Origin: a bacterium
GTDB lineage: Bacteria; BMS3Abin14
Reading direction: 5' to 3'
NCBI GenBank assembly: GCA_020350725.1
Contig: CP070719.1
Span: 62,001 to 126,000, forward strand
DNA length: 64,000 nucleotides
The notes beneath the pieces are model-generated. The model made no database searches. It saw only the letters and a list, made by a program, of their open reading frames with translations, and was not told where the DNA came from. A program made the translations under genes and the position numbers. This document shows, piece by piece, positions 47,559-56,447 of this stretch (the stretch's first letter is position 1; the number at the start of each line of letters is the position of its first letter).

Positions 47559-49265
47559 ATGTCATATCTTGTCCTAGCCAGGAAATACCGACCGCGGTCC
47601 TTCTCGGAGGTCGTCGGCCAGGAACACGTCACCAGGACCCTTCGTAATGCAATCGGTTCCGGGCGCCTCGGGCACGCCTTCCTGTTCTCCGGGCTGAGGG
47701 GAGTGGGCAAGACGTCCGTCGCCCGGATCCTCGCCAAGGCTTTGAACTGTGAGGACTCCGGTCATGGTGATGAGCCCTGCAGCAGGTGCACCTCCTGCAG
47801 GGACATCGACGAGGGGCGGAGCATGGACGTGGTGGAGATGGATGCGGCGTCCCACACGGGCGTGGATGACATCAGGGAGCTCCGCGAGGCGGTGATGTAC
47901 GCTCCCCGTGAGGGAAAGCACAAGGTCTACATCATCGATGAGGTCCACATGCTGTCGAAAAACGCCTTCAACGCCCTCCTGAAAACCCTCGAGGAGCCGC
48001 CGCCGCGGGTCGTTTTCATCCTGGCCACCACGGAGCCCCACCGGGTTCCCGTCACCATCCATTCGCGCTGCCAGAGATACGATTTCAGGCGGATCCCCTC
48101 CTCGTCCATTGCCTCCCACTTGGGGGAGATCTGCGGCAGGGAAGGGATCGATATCAGCAGGGAAAGCCTCCGCCGTATAGCTGTTTCCGCCGAGGGAAGC
48201 CTGAGGGACTCCCAGAGCCTCCTGGACCAGGTGCTCTCCTACTCCGGGGAGCAGGTGAGCGACGAGGACGTCAACGTCATCCTTGGCACCCTCGACAGAG
48301 AGATGCTGATGAAGACCCTGACCGCCTCCCTCGGAGGTCGGTCCGGCGAGGCCCTCCAGCTGCTCGGTGATCTGATCGACAACGGGGCGGATCCTCTCCG
48401 CATAGCCCTTGACCTCATGGACCTGGTTCGGTCCCTGCTTCTTGTCGTCGAGATGGAGAGACCGGAGAAGGTCCTGGATCTTCCCGAAGGCGAGATGGAG
48501 TCCCTGAGGACCCTGTCATCGGACGTCCACTCCGGGATCCTCGGGACCTGCCTTGCCCTGTTGGCCCGGGGGGAGGAGAGGATGCGGAGGTCGCCGCAGC
48601 CGCGTTTCCATCTTGAACTTGCCATCGTTCACATGGCCAGGGCGCAGGAGATCACCCTGGTGGACGGAGGCGGCGGTTTCGGTGGCGCCGCCCTGGCGCC
48701 GCCGGGCGGGAGGTCTCCTTCCCAGCCGTCACGGCGGCCGGTGGTTCCGGCAGGCGCCGCCGATGAGGGAGAGGCGCCGGGTCCCGTGTCCCCACCGGCC
48801 TTTGCCTCCATCGAGACACCTGAGGAGACCTGGGAAAAGCTGGTGTCCTATATCAATGAACGGGCGCCCGGTATCGGGAGCATGCTGGAGTACCTGGTGT
48901 GCCTGAAGCTCGCCGGGGAGGAGCTGGTCGTAGGCGGCAAAAAGGGGGAGTTCGCCTTCGACGCCCTCGAGGAGGAAGACAAAAGGGGGGAGCTCCAGAG
49001 TCTCGTCAGCGAGTTCTTCGCCCGCCGGATGACGATCCGCCTCAGAGCCATCGATGACAAGGAAAAGGCCGGCAATGCCACCATCCTGGAGAAGAAGCAG
49101 ATCCAGGAGTCGGACCTGGTCCGGCGGATAAGGAAGGAGACCCTGGACCACCAGGCGGTGAAAAGCGCCCTGGAGATATTCCAGGGAAAAGTCGAGACGG
49201 TAACGGTCCTTTCCAGCAAGACGAAGGAGGCCGTGAGCATTGAGGAAAAAGAGGAGGAAGCATGA
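47559..49265 (+). CDS. dnaX: DNA polymerase III gamma/tau subunit
   Basis: A 568-residue clamp-loader ATPase. LARKYRPRSFSEVVGQEH opens the AAA+ domain, Walker A is GLRGVGKTS, zinc cysteines are in the CSRCTSC region, and Walker B is IIDEVHMLS. The C-terminal third is short compared with the E. coli tau subunit, with no visible A-rich slippery heptamer, so a single product is expected. ATG 47559 begins MSYLVLARKYRP; the frame further upstream would enter ffs. The stop overlaps the ybaB start (ATGA). Confidence 0.95.
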   Translation: MSYLVLARKYRPRSFSEVVGQEHVTRTLRNAIGSGRLGHAFLFSGLRGVGKTSVARILAKALNCEDSGHGDEPCSRCTSCRDIDEGRSMDVVEMDAASHTGVDDIRELREAVMYAPREGKHKVYIIDEVHMLSKNAFNALLKTLEEPPPRVVFILATTEPHRVPVTIHSRCQRYDFRRIPSSSIASHLGEICGREGIDISRESLRRIAVSAEGSLRDSQSLLDQVLSYSGEQVSDEDVNVILGTLDREMLMKTLTASLGGRSGEALQLLGDLIDNGADPLRIALDLMDLVRSLLLVVEMERPEKVLDLPEGEMESLRTLSSDVHSGILGTCLALLARGEERMRRSPQPRFHLELAIVHMARAQEITLVDGGGGFGGAALAPPGGRSPSQPSRRPVVPAGAADEGEAPGPVSPPAFASIETPEETWEKLVSYINERAPGIGSMLEYLVCLKLAGEELVVGGKKGEFAFDALEEEDKRGELQSLVSEFFARRMTIRLRAIDDKEKAGNATILEKKQIQESDLVRRIRKETLDHQAVKSALEIFQGKVETVTVLSSKTKEAVSIEEKEEEA

Positions 49266-49576
49266 GAGGCCTTGGTGATCTGATGAAAAAAGCCCAACAG
49301 ATGAAGGAGAACCTGGACAGGGTACAGGAGGAGCTGAGCGCCAGGGAGATCGAGGCTTCCTCGGGTGGAGGCATGGTGACCGTGCGGGTGAGCGGCGCTC
49401 AGGAGGTCGTGGGCATCACCATCGAACCGCAGGTGGTCGACCCCGAGGACAAGGAGATGCTCGAGGACCTGATCCGTGCCGCCGTGAACGAAGGGCTGAG
49501 GAAGAGCAAGGAGATGATGAAGGAGGAGATGGCCAAGATCACGGGAGGCCTTCCCATTCCCGACATCTTCGGATGA
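49262..49576 (+). CDS. ybaB: YbaB/EbfC nucleoid-associated protein
   Basis: A 104-residue dimeric DNA-binding protein. KKAQQMKENLDRVQEELSAR is the typical helix and VRVSGAQEVVGITIEPQVVD the sheet. The DNA-binding tail is short. The ATG overlaps dnaX by 4 bp and its own stop overlaps recR (ATGA), so the three genes are translated together. This dnaX-ybaB-recR order is widespread. Confidence 0.94.
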   Translation: MRGLGDLMKKAQQMKENLDRVQEELSAREIEASSGGGMVTVRVSGAQEVVGITIEPQVVDPEDKEMLEDLIRAAVNEGLRKSKEMMKEEMAKITGGLPIPDIFG

Positions 49577-50175
49577 CCATGCGCTATCCACCTTCCCTGG
49601 CGCTGCTCATCGAGGAGCTCAAAAGGCTGCCCGGCATCGGCCAGGTCAACGCCCAGCGTCTGGCCTTCCACCTCCTGGACGCCCCGCCGGAGAGGGCGGA
49701 GGCCCTGTCCAGGGCCCTTGTGGAGATGAAGAGCCGGATCAGGAAGTGCGCGGAGTGCTTCAGCATCTGCGAGGAGGAACGCTGCCGTGTCTGTCAGGAC
49801 CCCGGGAGAGCCAGAGACTTTTTGTGCGTGGTCGGTTCGTCCCGGGATATGATCGCTCTGGAAAATACCGGCCAGTTCAGGGGGCTTTACCATGTCCTGG
49901 GCGGCGTGCTGTCTCCCATGAGGGGCATCGGTCCGGAGGAACTGACCATCAGCCAGCTCATCGCCCGCGTGGAGAGCATGGGAGTTAAGGAGGTCATCGT
50001 GGCGACCAACCTGGACGTCGAAGGGGAGGCGACCTCCTCCTACCTCGCCGGAATTCTCAGGGAGAGAGGAGTGAAGATCACCCGTATCGCCCGCGGCATC
50101 CCCATCGGCGGGAACATTGAGAATGCCGACCAGGTAACTCTGGGTATGGCTCTTGACGGCCGGGTCGAAGTGTAA
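49573..50175 (+). CDS. recR: Recombination protein RecR
   Basis: A 200-residue RecR of the RecFOR gap-loading system. The helix-hairpin-helix opens with LKRLPGIGQVNAQRLAFHLL, the zinc finger is CAECFSICEEERCRVC, and the Toprim domain has VVGSSRDMIALENTGQF and YHVLGGVLSPMRGIG. It joins the recF gene of this genome in the same pathway. A direct repeat of ATCCTTGAAA follows at 50176 and 50206. Confidence 0.95.
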   Translation: MTMRYPPSLALLIEELKRLPGIGQVNAQRLAFHLLDAPPERAEALSRALVEMKSRIRKCAECFSICEEERCRVCQDPGRARDFLCVVGSSRDMIALENTGQFRGLYHVLGGVLSPMRGIGPEELTISQLIARVESMGVKEVIVATNLDVEGEATSSYLAGILRERGVKITRIARGIPIGGNIENADQVTLGMALDGRVEV

Positions 50176-50209
50176 ATCCTTGAAAAGAACGGTTTTTTCC
50201 TGTATATCC

Positions 50210-50238
50210 TTGAAACAGTATCGAGTCTGTGGTATTCC
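50210..50238 (+). promoter_or_regulatory. Candidate promoter of mglB
   Basis: TTGAAA (50210-50215), 17-bp spacer, TATTCC (50233-50238), about 39 bp before the mglB GTG. It lies just after a duplicated ATCCTTGAAA motif. A second TATAAC at 50255-50260 is a weaker alternative. Confidence 0.45.
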
Positions 50239-50276
50239 GTAGACACTCTTGCGGTATAACGTGAAGCGGAGGCAAG

Positions 50277-50765
50277 GTGCTACCCAATCTGGTCCTTTTC
50301 GATGAGGAGTTCAAGAAGGTCAACGAAGTCGTCGGCCGTCTGGTCTCCAACGCCAATGCGAAGGTCGTCTTTCTCGTTGACAAGAACGGACAGCTCATAA
50401 CGAGCTCCGGTCTTACCGAGGGGATCGACACGACGTCTCTCGCCTCCCTCACGGCCGGCAATATCGCCGCCACCGGGGGGCTGGCAAAGCTCATCGGGGA
50501 GAAGGAGTTCACCATCCTCTTCCACGAGGGGGAGAGGGACAACATCCATATCTCCATCGTCGGCCACCGAGTGATCCTGGTCGTGATCTTCGACGAGCGC
50601 AGCTCCCTCGGCCTCGTTCGCCTCAGGGTCAAGAAGTCCAGTGAGGAGCTTGCCGAGATCTTCAACGAGATAGACCAGAAGGCCGAAAGCCAGAAAACCG
50701 GGCTCGGTGTTGATTCACCCTTCGCGGAGATAACCGATGATGACATCGAGAACCTGTTTAGCTGA
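50277..50765 (+). CDS. mglB: Roadblock/LC7 protein MglB
   Basis: A 162-residue protein with the roadblock fold ([51 protein letters not shown]). MglB is the GTPase-activating partner of MglA and sits at the lagging pole in Myxococcus. A tail (about 135-162) extends beyond the domain. Start GTG 50277. It precedes mglA by 17 bp, which identifies it as MglB and not a generic LC7 protein. Confidence 0.92.
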   Translation: MLPNLVLFDEEFKKVNEVVGRLVSNANAKVVFLVDKNGQLITSSGLTEGIDTTSLASLTAGNIAATGGLAKLIGEKEFTILFHEGERDNIHISIVGHRVILVVIFDERSSLGLVRLRVKKSSEELAEIFNEIDQKAESQKTGLGVDSPFAEITDDDIENLFS

Positions 50766-50782
50766 GAGGCTTCGGCGCTGAA

Positions 50783-51376
50783 ATGTCGTTTATCAACTAC
50801 TCGTCGAGAGAGATCAACTGCAAGATCGTCTATTACGGTCCCGGCCTGTGCGGCAAGACCACCAATCTCCAGTTCATCTACCGGAAGACCAATCCTCAGG
50901 CGAGGGGCAAGATGATCAGCCTCGCCACCGAGACCGACAGGACACTGTTCTTCGACTTCCTCCCCCTGTCCCTGGGCGACATCCGCGGCTTCAAGACGCG
51001 GTTTCACCTCTACACGGTGCCGGGCCAGGTCTTCTACGACGCCAGCCGCAAGCTGATCCTCAAGGGCGTTGACGGTGTCGTCTTCGTCGCGGACAGCCAG
51101 ATGGAGCGGATGGAGGCCAATATCGAGAGCCTCGAGAACCTGAGGGCCAACCTGAAGGAACAGGGATACGATCTCGATTCGATCCCTCTGGTCCTGCAGT
51201 GGAACAAGAGGGACCTTCCCAACGTGGTCGCCGTCCAGGAGCTCGAGAAGGCCCTCAACAACCGCCACGTCCCCTCCTTCGAGGCGGTGGCCCCCGAGGG
51301 CATAGGGGTCTTCGAGACGCTGAAGGCCATCGCCAAGCTGGTCCTCATCGAGCTGAAGAGGGGGACAGCGGGCTAG
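50783..51376 (+). CDS. mglA: Ras-like polarity GTPase MglA
   Basis: A 197-residue small GTPase. P-loop [11 protein letters not shown] (residues 18-28), TVPGQ at the switch II position (like the TVPGQ of MglA and not DTAGQ of Ras), and base-recognition WNKRDLP. MglA-GTP sets the leading pole for motility or for polar assembly of type IV pili. Terminator follows at 51427. Confidence 0.95.
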   Translation: MSFINYSSREINCKIVYYGPGLCGKTTNLQFIYRKTNPQARGKMISLATETDRTLFFDFLPLSLGDIRGFKTRFHLYTVPGQVFYDASRKLILKGVDGVVFVADSQMERMEANIESLENLRANLKEQGYDLDSIPLVLQWNKRDLPNVVAVQELEKALNNRHVPSFEAVAPEGIGVFETLKAIAKLVLIELKRGTAG

Positions 51377-51426
51377 GATCCGAAGCCGGCCTCCGGGAAC
51401 CGGAACCCGGGAGAGGACCTTTTCAG

Positions 51427-51450
51427 GCCGCAGTCCGATGCGGCTTTTTT
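51427..51450 (+). terminator. Terminator after mglA
   Basis: 6-bp stem GCCGCA/TGCGGC with a 6-nt loop, followed directly by six T. It ends the recR-mglBA transcript. Confidence 0.85.
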
Positions 51451-51952
51451 CTGTTCGGAAGGCCCGACTCCCTGCCCATCCGGAAACTCTAACCCTCCTC
51501 CAGCATCTGCCGCCAGGCCGCTCCCATCTCCTCACAATGCGGAGCCTGCGGGAGAAAATGCCTCCCTCCCTGTGTTTTGAAGGCCAAAATGCTTTTTTGC
51601 TTGACAAAAATTAAGCGCCTGAAATAATTACAGATACATCGCTGGATTGACGGCGACCGGGCCGCTCGCTCGGTTCTTTGTTTTATTGTAATCAAGCCAA
51701 TCTGCCGCCGCGTGCCGGCCTCTGCTCCGGGCGGGTGATACATCAAACAGCGTTTGCCTAATGCCGCCCGCCGTCCCCTGATGTAGCATGAGGGGTGCCC
51801 ACGGCATGGGTCTTGCCGTGGGGGCCGGAAAAGGGTGCGGCCTTACTGCGCCCGGTTGGATTGCACCGATGAAGGGGGAGGACCGGCTTCCCCTTTCTCC
51901 CGTTTCAGGCGTTCCGAGCGACGGACGTCCCTTACTGTTTTGGAGGTCTGCC
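51451..51952. other. 502-bp region with promoter and structured leader
   Basis: No credible gene. It contains the promoter at 51601-51630 and hairpins that would form in the leader of the surface protein gene: CCCCTGATG/CAT(G)AGGGG (51778-51798) and GCCCACGGCA/TGCCGTGGG (51797-51822). Confidence 0.6.
51601..51630 (+). promoter_or_regulatory. Promoter of the surface repeat protein
   Basis: TTGACA (51601-51606) and TAATTA (51625-51630), spacer 18 bp; the spacer and upstream DNA are A/T-rich. The predicted leader is about 315 nt. Confidence 0.6.
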
Positions 51953-54835
51953 ATGGTCCTTGCCCGCCGTCTATCCGGTGTCGTGTCGACGGGGTCGTTG
52001 TTTTTCGCTGCCCTTGCTTTGATGGTGTCGGTTCCCGGTCCGGTTCTTGCCGTGACCGGGTTCACCCTGGAGGCGGAGCTGCAGTCCTCGGTGGTTCTGA
52101 CCGGCTGCGGCACGCCCACCCTGGAGTCGCCCGGTGTGGTCAGCGGGGGCACGGTGGCTGCGGGCATGATCTGCGACAATACGCTGGCGAACAACGGCGG
52201 TTCGGTGCTCGTTTTCAAGGAGCCCGCGTCCGGCTGGTCGGGGACGGTGTTCCAGAGCCAGGTCCTCTACCCCGGCAACCCGGCCGCTGACGGGAATTTC
52301 GGGGCCAACGTGGACATCGACGGCGACACCTTGGTGGTCGGCTCCCAGCGGGCAGGGGGCAACATTTTAGGATCGGTCTACGTGTTCACCCGGTCGAGTC
52401 CCGCCGGGACCTGGGAGGAGGCGGCCCGGCTCAACGCCCCCGAGGGCGAGAACTCCTGGGGCTGGAACCCGAAGGTCAGCGGGGACGTGGTGATCGCCGG
52501 CGACCCGAACCCCGGGGTGTTCGGTACCCGTCCCGGTGCGGTGTGGGTGTTCGTCAAGGGTGACAGTGGCTGGGCGGATACCCAAACCCCCACCGCTAAG
52601 CTCATGCCGGCCAATGCTACAAGCGCCATCCGGTTCGGATCGGCGACGGACATCGCCGGCAGCGTCATCGCCGTCGGCGCCCGGAGCGACCTCGGCGGCG
52701 TGGGGAGGGGCTACGTGTTCGTCGAGCCCTCCGGAGGCTGGGCGAGCCACCCGGGCACCGAGGACGCGATCCTGACCAACAGCATAACGAGCAGCACGAC
52801 CCTCCGGCTGGGCGAATACCGGGGCGTGGTCACCGACGGCGACACCGTGGTCCTCCGTCCTTTCTCCCCATCCCATTCGAATACGGGCCTTTACATTTAC
52901 GAGAAGCCCGGCCTGGGCTGGGCGGGTACCCTGACCGAGACGGCGTGGAAGAACGGTGTGTGGGGGGACGTCGACTTGGACGCGGACACGCTGATCGTGA
53001 ACCGGGCCATTGCCGCGGGCGCTTACTCCCTGCCCGTCCTCCTCTTCGAGCGGCCGGCCGCCGGCTGGGACGACACACGAACGGCCACCGACTCGTTCCC
53101 CCATGCGACCGCGGGCCAGAGGGTGGACGCCTCCCTGGACGGAGGAACGGCGGTCATCGGCCAGTACGTCTACGTGAGCAGCGTGCCCACCTCGCCGGTT
53201 CTGACGGTCACCAAGGGTGACACACCCGATCCGGTGGTCGTCAACGGCGACCTGACCTACACCGTGAGCGTCAGGAACGACGGCCCGGGATCGGTCACCG
53301 GTGTCACGGCCACCGACACCCTGCCGGCGGGCGTGGACTACGTCAACTCCATTCCCGCCGACGCCTGCACCGTCGACTCCATCGTCGGGGACGTCACGAC
53401 GGTCGTCTGCTCCCTCAGGGACCTGCTGGAGGATGAATTGACCTCGGCCCAGCTGAACATCACGGCGCCGTCGGTGATCGGCACGGTGACCAACACGGTT
53501 TCCGTGGCTGCCAACGAGATCTCGGCCCCTGTGACCGCCAGTCAGGATACGCTGGTAGTGGATGCCGCCGCCGACCTGGAGATCCTCCTCACCCACGGAC
53601 CGGAGCCAGTGTCTGCCGGGTCTGTCCTGAGCTATTCCGCCGACGTCATCAACAACGGACCGAGCGACGCGCCGGCGGTGACCGTGACCGTCGGGCTGCC
53701 GTCGGACACGACGTTCCTGGACGCCGTTGCGAGGAATGCCGTCGGCCAGACCATACCCGGCGCCTGTTCCGAGGTGAGGGAATCTGTTGTCTGCGGGATG
53801 GGAACCGTCGGGGCGGGGGATAATGTGGAGGTGAACGTGGATGTCACGGCTCCCAACACGGCCGGGATCGTGACCAATGCGGCGGACGTGACCTCGGCCG
53901 TGGCCGACCCCGGGCCTTCCCCCAACACGGCCACCGACCAGGCGACGGTTGTCCTGCCCGGCATCGACCTGGCCGACAGCGTCAACGCCCCGGATGATTT
54001 CATGCTGGATTTCGGGATGGTGGATGTCGGCTCCTCGGTGGCGGGGTCCATCACCGTGACCAACAACAGGGCCTCTTCCGTCGATGTCGGCCTGATCTCC
54101 ACCCTGGATCCTCCCTTCTCCATCGTCGTCCCCGAGACCTGTTCCGGGGGGGCCCTTGGCGCCGGAGGGAAGTGCGTGATCACCATCCAGTTTGACCCCA
54201 CCGCCGCCGACGTAAACGGCGCTCTGGTGCAGGGATTGGATCTGAACATCGGGTCGAGCGGCGCCTCGTTCCTGATCACCGGAACGGCAGTACCGACCCA
54301 GGCGGACCTCGTCGTCTCCCTGACCCGGGTCAACAACGACCTTCCGTCCCAGAATATCTTCCGGAGCGAGTACACGGTCAGCGTTCTCAACGACGGTCCG
54401 GCGGATGCGGAGGGATTCTACCTGGTGCTGGATCTTCCCCCGCAGGCCGCGAACCCGATGTTTTCGTTCTCCGGCACGGTCGGGGGTCTTCTGGTCTGCG
54501 TAGGGGGGCGCTGCGATCTTCCCTCGCCCCTGGTGTTTCCGGCGGGGGAAACGGCCGGCATCGTGGTGGAGGTGGAAAGGACCGGCAACCTGGGCGAGGC
54601 CTCCGTGACGGTTGGTGCCGACACACCGGATCCCGATGAGTCCAACAACACGAGCAGGGTGGACGCGGGGGGAAGAAGCAGCGGGGGAGGTGGCAGTATA
54701 TGTCCCGGCCTCATCCTGGTTGACCCGGCCGATAAACCCAACTGGCCCGGCGGGACCCTCATGTTCGGTCTGATGGCCCTCCTTTTCCTGGTCTGGTCCA
54801 GGATCCGCCGTCGTCCGGTTCCCGTTCGTTCTTAG
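51953..54835 (+). CDS. Secreted repeat protein with sorting-signal-like C-terminus
   Basis: A 960-residue protein. Signal peptide: VLARRL start, LFFAALALMVSVP core, cleavage near VLAVTG. Residues about 40-410 form FG-GAP-like blades (LVVGSQRAGGNILGSVYVF, VIAGDP, VIGQYVYV). Next come DUF11-type beta domains at about 415-525 and 540-660 (YTVSVRNDGPGSVTGVTATD and the like), an abnormal-spindle/choice-of-anchor-like domain about 680-780, and a third DUF11-like unit about 785-900. The end is a Gly/Ser/Cys linker, one hydrophobic helix LMFGLMALLFLVW and a basic RIRRR tail, the layout of PEP-CTERM, JDVT-CTERM or Myxo-CTERM sorting signals. It is probably cell-surface. Start ATG 51953 behind TGGAGG. 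Confidence 0.78.
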   Translation: MVLARRLSGVVSTGSLFFAALALMVSVPGPVLAVTGFTLEAELQSSVVLTGCGTPTLESPGVVSGGTVAAGMICDNTLANNGGSVLVFKEPASGWSGTVFQSQVLYPGNPAADGNFGANVDIDGDTLVVGSQRAGGNILGSVYVFTRSSPAGTWEEAARLNAPEGENSWGWNPKVSGDVVIAGDPNPGVFGTRPGAVWVFVKGDSGWADTQTPTAKLMPANATSAIRFGSATDIAGSVIAVGARSDLGGVGRGYVFVEPSGGWASHPGTEDAILTNSITSSTTLRLGEYRGVVTDGDTVVLRPFSPSHSNTGLYIYEKPGLGWAGTLTETAWKNGVWGDVDLDADTLIVNRAIAAGAYSLPVLLFERPAAGWDDTRTATDSFPHATAGQRVDASLDGGTAVIGQYVYVSSVPTSPVLTVTKGDTPDPVVVNGDLTYTVSVRNDGPGSVTGVTATDTLPAGVDYVNSIPADACTVDSIVGDVTTVVCSLRDLLEDELTSAQLNITAPSVIGTVTNTVSVAANEISAPVTASQDTLVVDAAADLEILLTHGPEPVSAGSVLSYSADVINNGPSDAPAVTVTVGLPSDTTFLDAVARNAVGQTIPGACSEVRESVVCGMGTVGAGDNVEVNVDVTAPNTAGIVTNAADVTSAVADPGPSPNTATDQATVVLPGIDLADSVNAPDDFMLDFGMVDVGSSVAGSITVTNNRASSVDVGLISTLDPPFSIVVPETCSGGALGAGGKCVITIQFDPTAADVNGALVQGLDLNIGSSGASFLITGTAVPTQADLVVSLTRVNNDLPSQNIFRSEYTVSVLNDGPADAEGFYLVLDLPPQAANPMFSFSGTVGGLLVCVGGRCDLPSPLVFPAGETAGIVVEVERTGNLGEASVTVGADTPDPDESNNTSRVDAGGRSSGGGGSICPGLILVDPADKPNWPGGTLMFGLMALLFLVWSRIRRRPVPVRS

Positions 54836-54859
54836 GTTGATCCTTTCCCGGCACACGCC

Positions 54860-54904
54860 AGCCTCCGGCGGGCCCTGTCACGACCCGCCGGAGGCTGATT
54901 TTTT
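54860..54904 (+). terminator. Strong terminator after the surface protein
   Basis: 13-bp perfect stem AGCCTCCGGCGGG/CCCGCCGGAGGCT with an 11-nt loop and a following T-tract. Confidence 0.92.
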
Positions 54905-55004
54905 CCATGCCGCGTGGTACGCTGGGGGCTCTTTTAAGGGGCGCCGTGGCTTCTGACAATAGCCGTGTCCCCTTGACCAGACCACTTCCGCAGGAGAAAC
55001 GCCG

Positions 55005-55784
55005 CTGCTGCCCACCCCTCCCAATCCGCTGCTGAAAATCTACGGACCCCTGGAGCTGTCCCTGTTCCAGTTCCTGGTCATCCTCGCAGTGGTCGTCGGC
55101 TGCGAACTGGCCTATCGGCAGGCCAGGAGAGCGGGCCTGGAAACGGAGGTCATTGTCAGAGGCTCCCTGTGGGCCCTCGGTGCAGGTTTTTTCCTGTCTC
55201 ATTTAACCTCCCTGATCCTCTACTTTCCGGGGACGGTGAAGGAAAATCCCCTTGCGATGCTCATGATCTGGCAGGGGCATTCCTCCTTCGGCGGTTTCTT
55301 CGGGGGTGTCCTGGGCGGGCTTCTCTATCTCAGGAGAAGAGGAATTCAGCCCATACCGTACCTTGAGGCAGGATTCTTCGGTTTCGTCCCCGCCTGGATC
55401 ATTGCAAGGACCGGCTGCACCATCGCCTTCGACCATCCGGGCCGGGCCACGGATTTTTTCCTGGGCATGGCGGACGGTGCGGGTGTGGTCCGCCACAACC
55501 TGGGCCTCTACGAGATGCTCTTCTCGGTCCTCCTGGCCGCGGCCCTTTACGGCCTGCGGAACGCCCGGCCCTTCGAGGGGTTTCACCTGGCCCTGGTCAT
55601 CCTTCTCTATTCCCCGGTCCGCTTCCTCCTCGATACCCTGCGGGTGGAGGACCGGAGATACTGGGGGCTCACGCCCGGCCAGTACTTCAGCGTGCTCCTG
55701 CTGGCCCTGGGAATCTGGCTTCTTCTTCGGGGACGAAGGACCCGGGGAGTCTACCCGAACGCGGGATTCACAGGGGAAAGGTGA
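55005..55784 (+). CDS. Prolipoprotein diacylglyceryl transferase-like protein, CTG start
   Basis: About 259 residues and six to seven helices. It matches the Lgt family: GRTGC-like RTGCTIAFDHPG (about 129), RHNLGLYEMLF and FEGFHLALVILLYSPVRFLLD. No ATG, GTG or TTG lies in frame between the stop at 54960 and a GTG inside the first helix (55089). AGGAG at 54992-54996 sits 8 nt upstream of the CTG at 55005, whose product LLPTPPNPLLKIYGPLEL resembles the normal Lgt N-terminus. A CTG start is therefore the most coherent reading. Lgt transfers diacylglycerol to the lipobox Cys; this genome has many lipoproteins, so a second Lgt elsewhere is possible. Confidence 0.72.
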   Translation: MLPTPPNPLLKIYGPLELSLFQFLVILAVVVGCELAYRQARRAGLETEVIVRGSLWALGAGFFLSHLTSLILYFPGTVKENPLAMLMIWQGHSSFGGFFGGVLGGLLYLRRRGIQPIPYLEAGFFGFVPAWIIARTGCTIAFDHPGRATDFFLGMADGAGVVRHNLGLYEMLFSVLLAAALYGLRNARPFEGFHLALVILLYSPVRFLLDTLRVEDRRYWGLTPGQYFSVLLLALGIWLLLRGRRTRGVYPNAGFTGER

Positions 55785-55811
55785 GTGTGGCGAATCCCCG
55801 GGTGCCCCGTA

Positions 55812-56081
55812 TCATGACAGGTCGATGAGATTGTTCTGGGTCCCATGCTGGTTGGGAACAGTGTCGGGGCATCCGGGATCGAGTGTCCACATGCCGTCCA
55901 CGATGAATTTATATTCATGTCTACCATGGGGGAGCAGCTTGATCTTTTTCCATGTTCCCGTGCTGTCCCTCCTCATGGGGTCGGTACTGCTCGACCACTG
56001 GTTGAATGTTCCCGCCAGCAGCACCTTTTCGGCCTGGGGGGCCAGGATCTTGAACTCAACCCGTTTCCTCTTGGCAGCCAT
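55812..56081 (-). CDS. Stand-alone glycogen-binding (CBM48) protein
   Basis: An 89-residue protein that is nearly all one CBM48/AMPK-type domain: VEFKILAPQAEKVLLAGTFNQWS...DPMRRDSTGTWKKIKLLPHGRHEYKFIVDGMW. In enzymes this domain binds alpha-glucans; alone it has been tied to glycogen binding or regulation. AGGAG and GAGG precede ATG 56081. Confidence 0.85.
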   Translation of the reverse strand: MAAKRKRVEFKILAPQAEKVLLAGTFNQWSSSTDPMRRDSTGTWKKIKLLPHGRHEYKFIVDGMWTLDPGCPDTVPNQHGTQNNLIDLS

Positions 56082-56447
56082 CCTCGTTATCTCCTATAAA
56101 ATAGCGGCTGGCGGTCCATGGAACGGTGACCTCCTTCGCAACCGTTTCACGGGCCGGCCTTTGGTCTAACGAAATTATACCAGATCATATTCGGGGTTGA
56201 GCCCCGCCCATGTCAGCCTTTCCCGGTGAAGGGATGTCGGGGTGCCGGATGACCACCGCGGCGGTTTAAAACCGTCGTCCGGAGACAAAAAAAGAGGCCC
56301 GTCATTGAGGACCGGACGGATGTCGCGGCGTCCGGGGGCGCAAGACCTGAAGACCGGCAAAAGGGGGCGTTCCTGCCCAAGCCGGTTCCGGGCAGCAGGA
56401 AGGACCCGGAAACGGGACAGCGATCCTCTTGTCAGGAGAGTGTGGCA
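56082..56447. other. 366-bp intergenic region
   Basis: Contains the extended -10 promoter of the CBM48 gene (56174-56182, minus strand). No gene, repeat or hairpin with T-tract is seen in the remainder. Confidence 0.5.
56174..56182 (-). promoter_or_regulatory. Extended -10 promoter of the CBM48 gene
   Basis: On the minus strand TGGTATAAT is a perfect extended -10 about 93 bp from the gene start. A -35 match is missing. Confidence 0.5.

Noticed and set aside
47559-49265. Programmed -1 frameshift in dnaX producing gamma
   Set aside because: No A-rich slippery heptamer with a following stem is seen inside the coding part; one product is assumed.
51600-51952. c-di-GMP (GEMM) riboswitch in the surface protein leader
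   Set aside because: The conserved GEMM core words are missing; only generic hairpins are seen.
52367-54856. 829-codon minus-strand open frame opposite the surface protein
   Set aside because: Its translation is a Gly/Arg/His-rich shadow of a GC-rich gene; the plus-strand frame has signal peptide, beta-domain motifs and a sorting tail.
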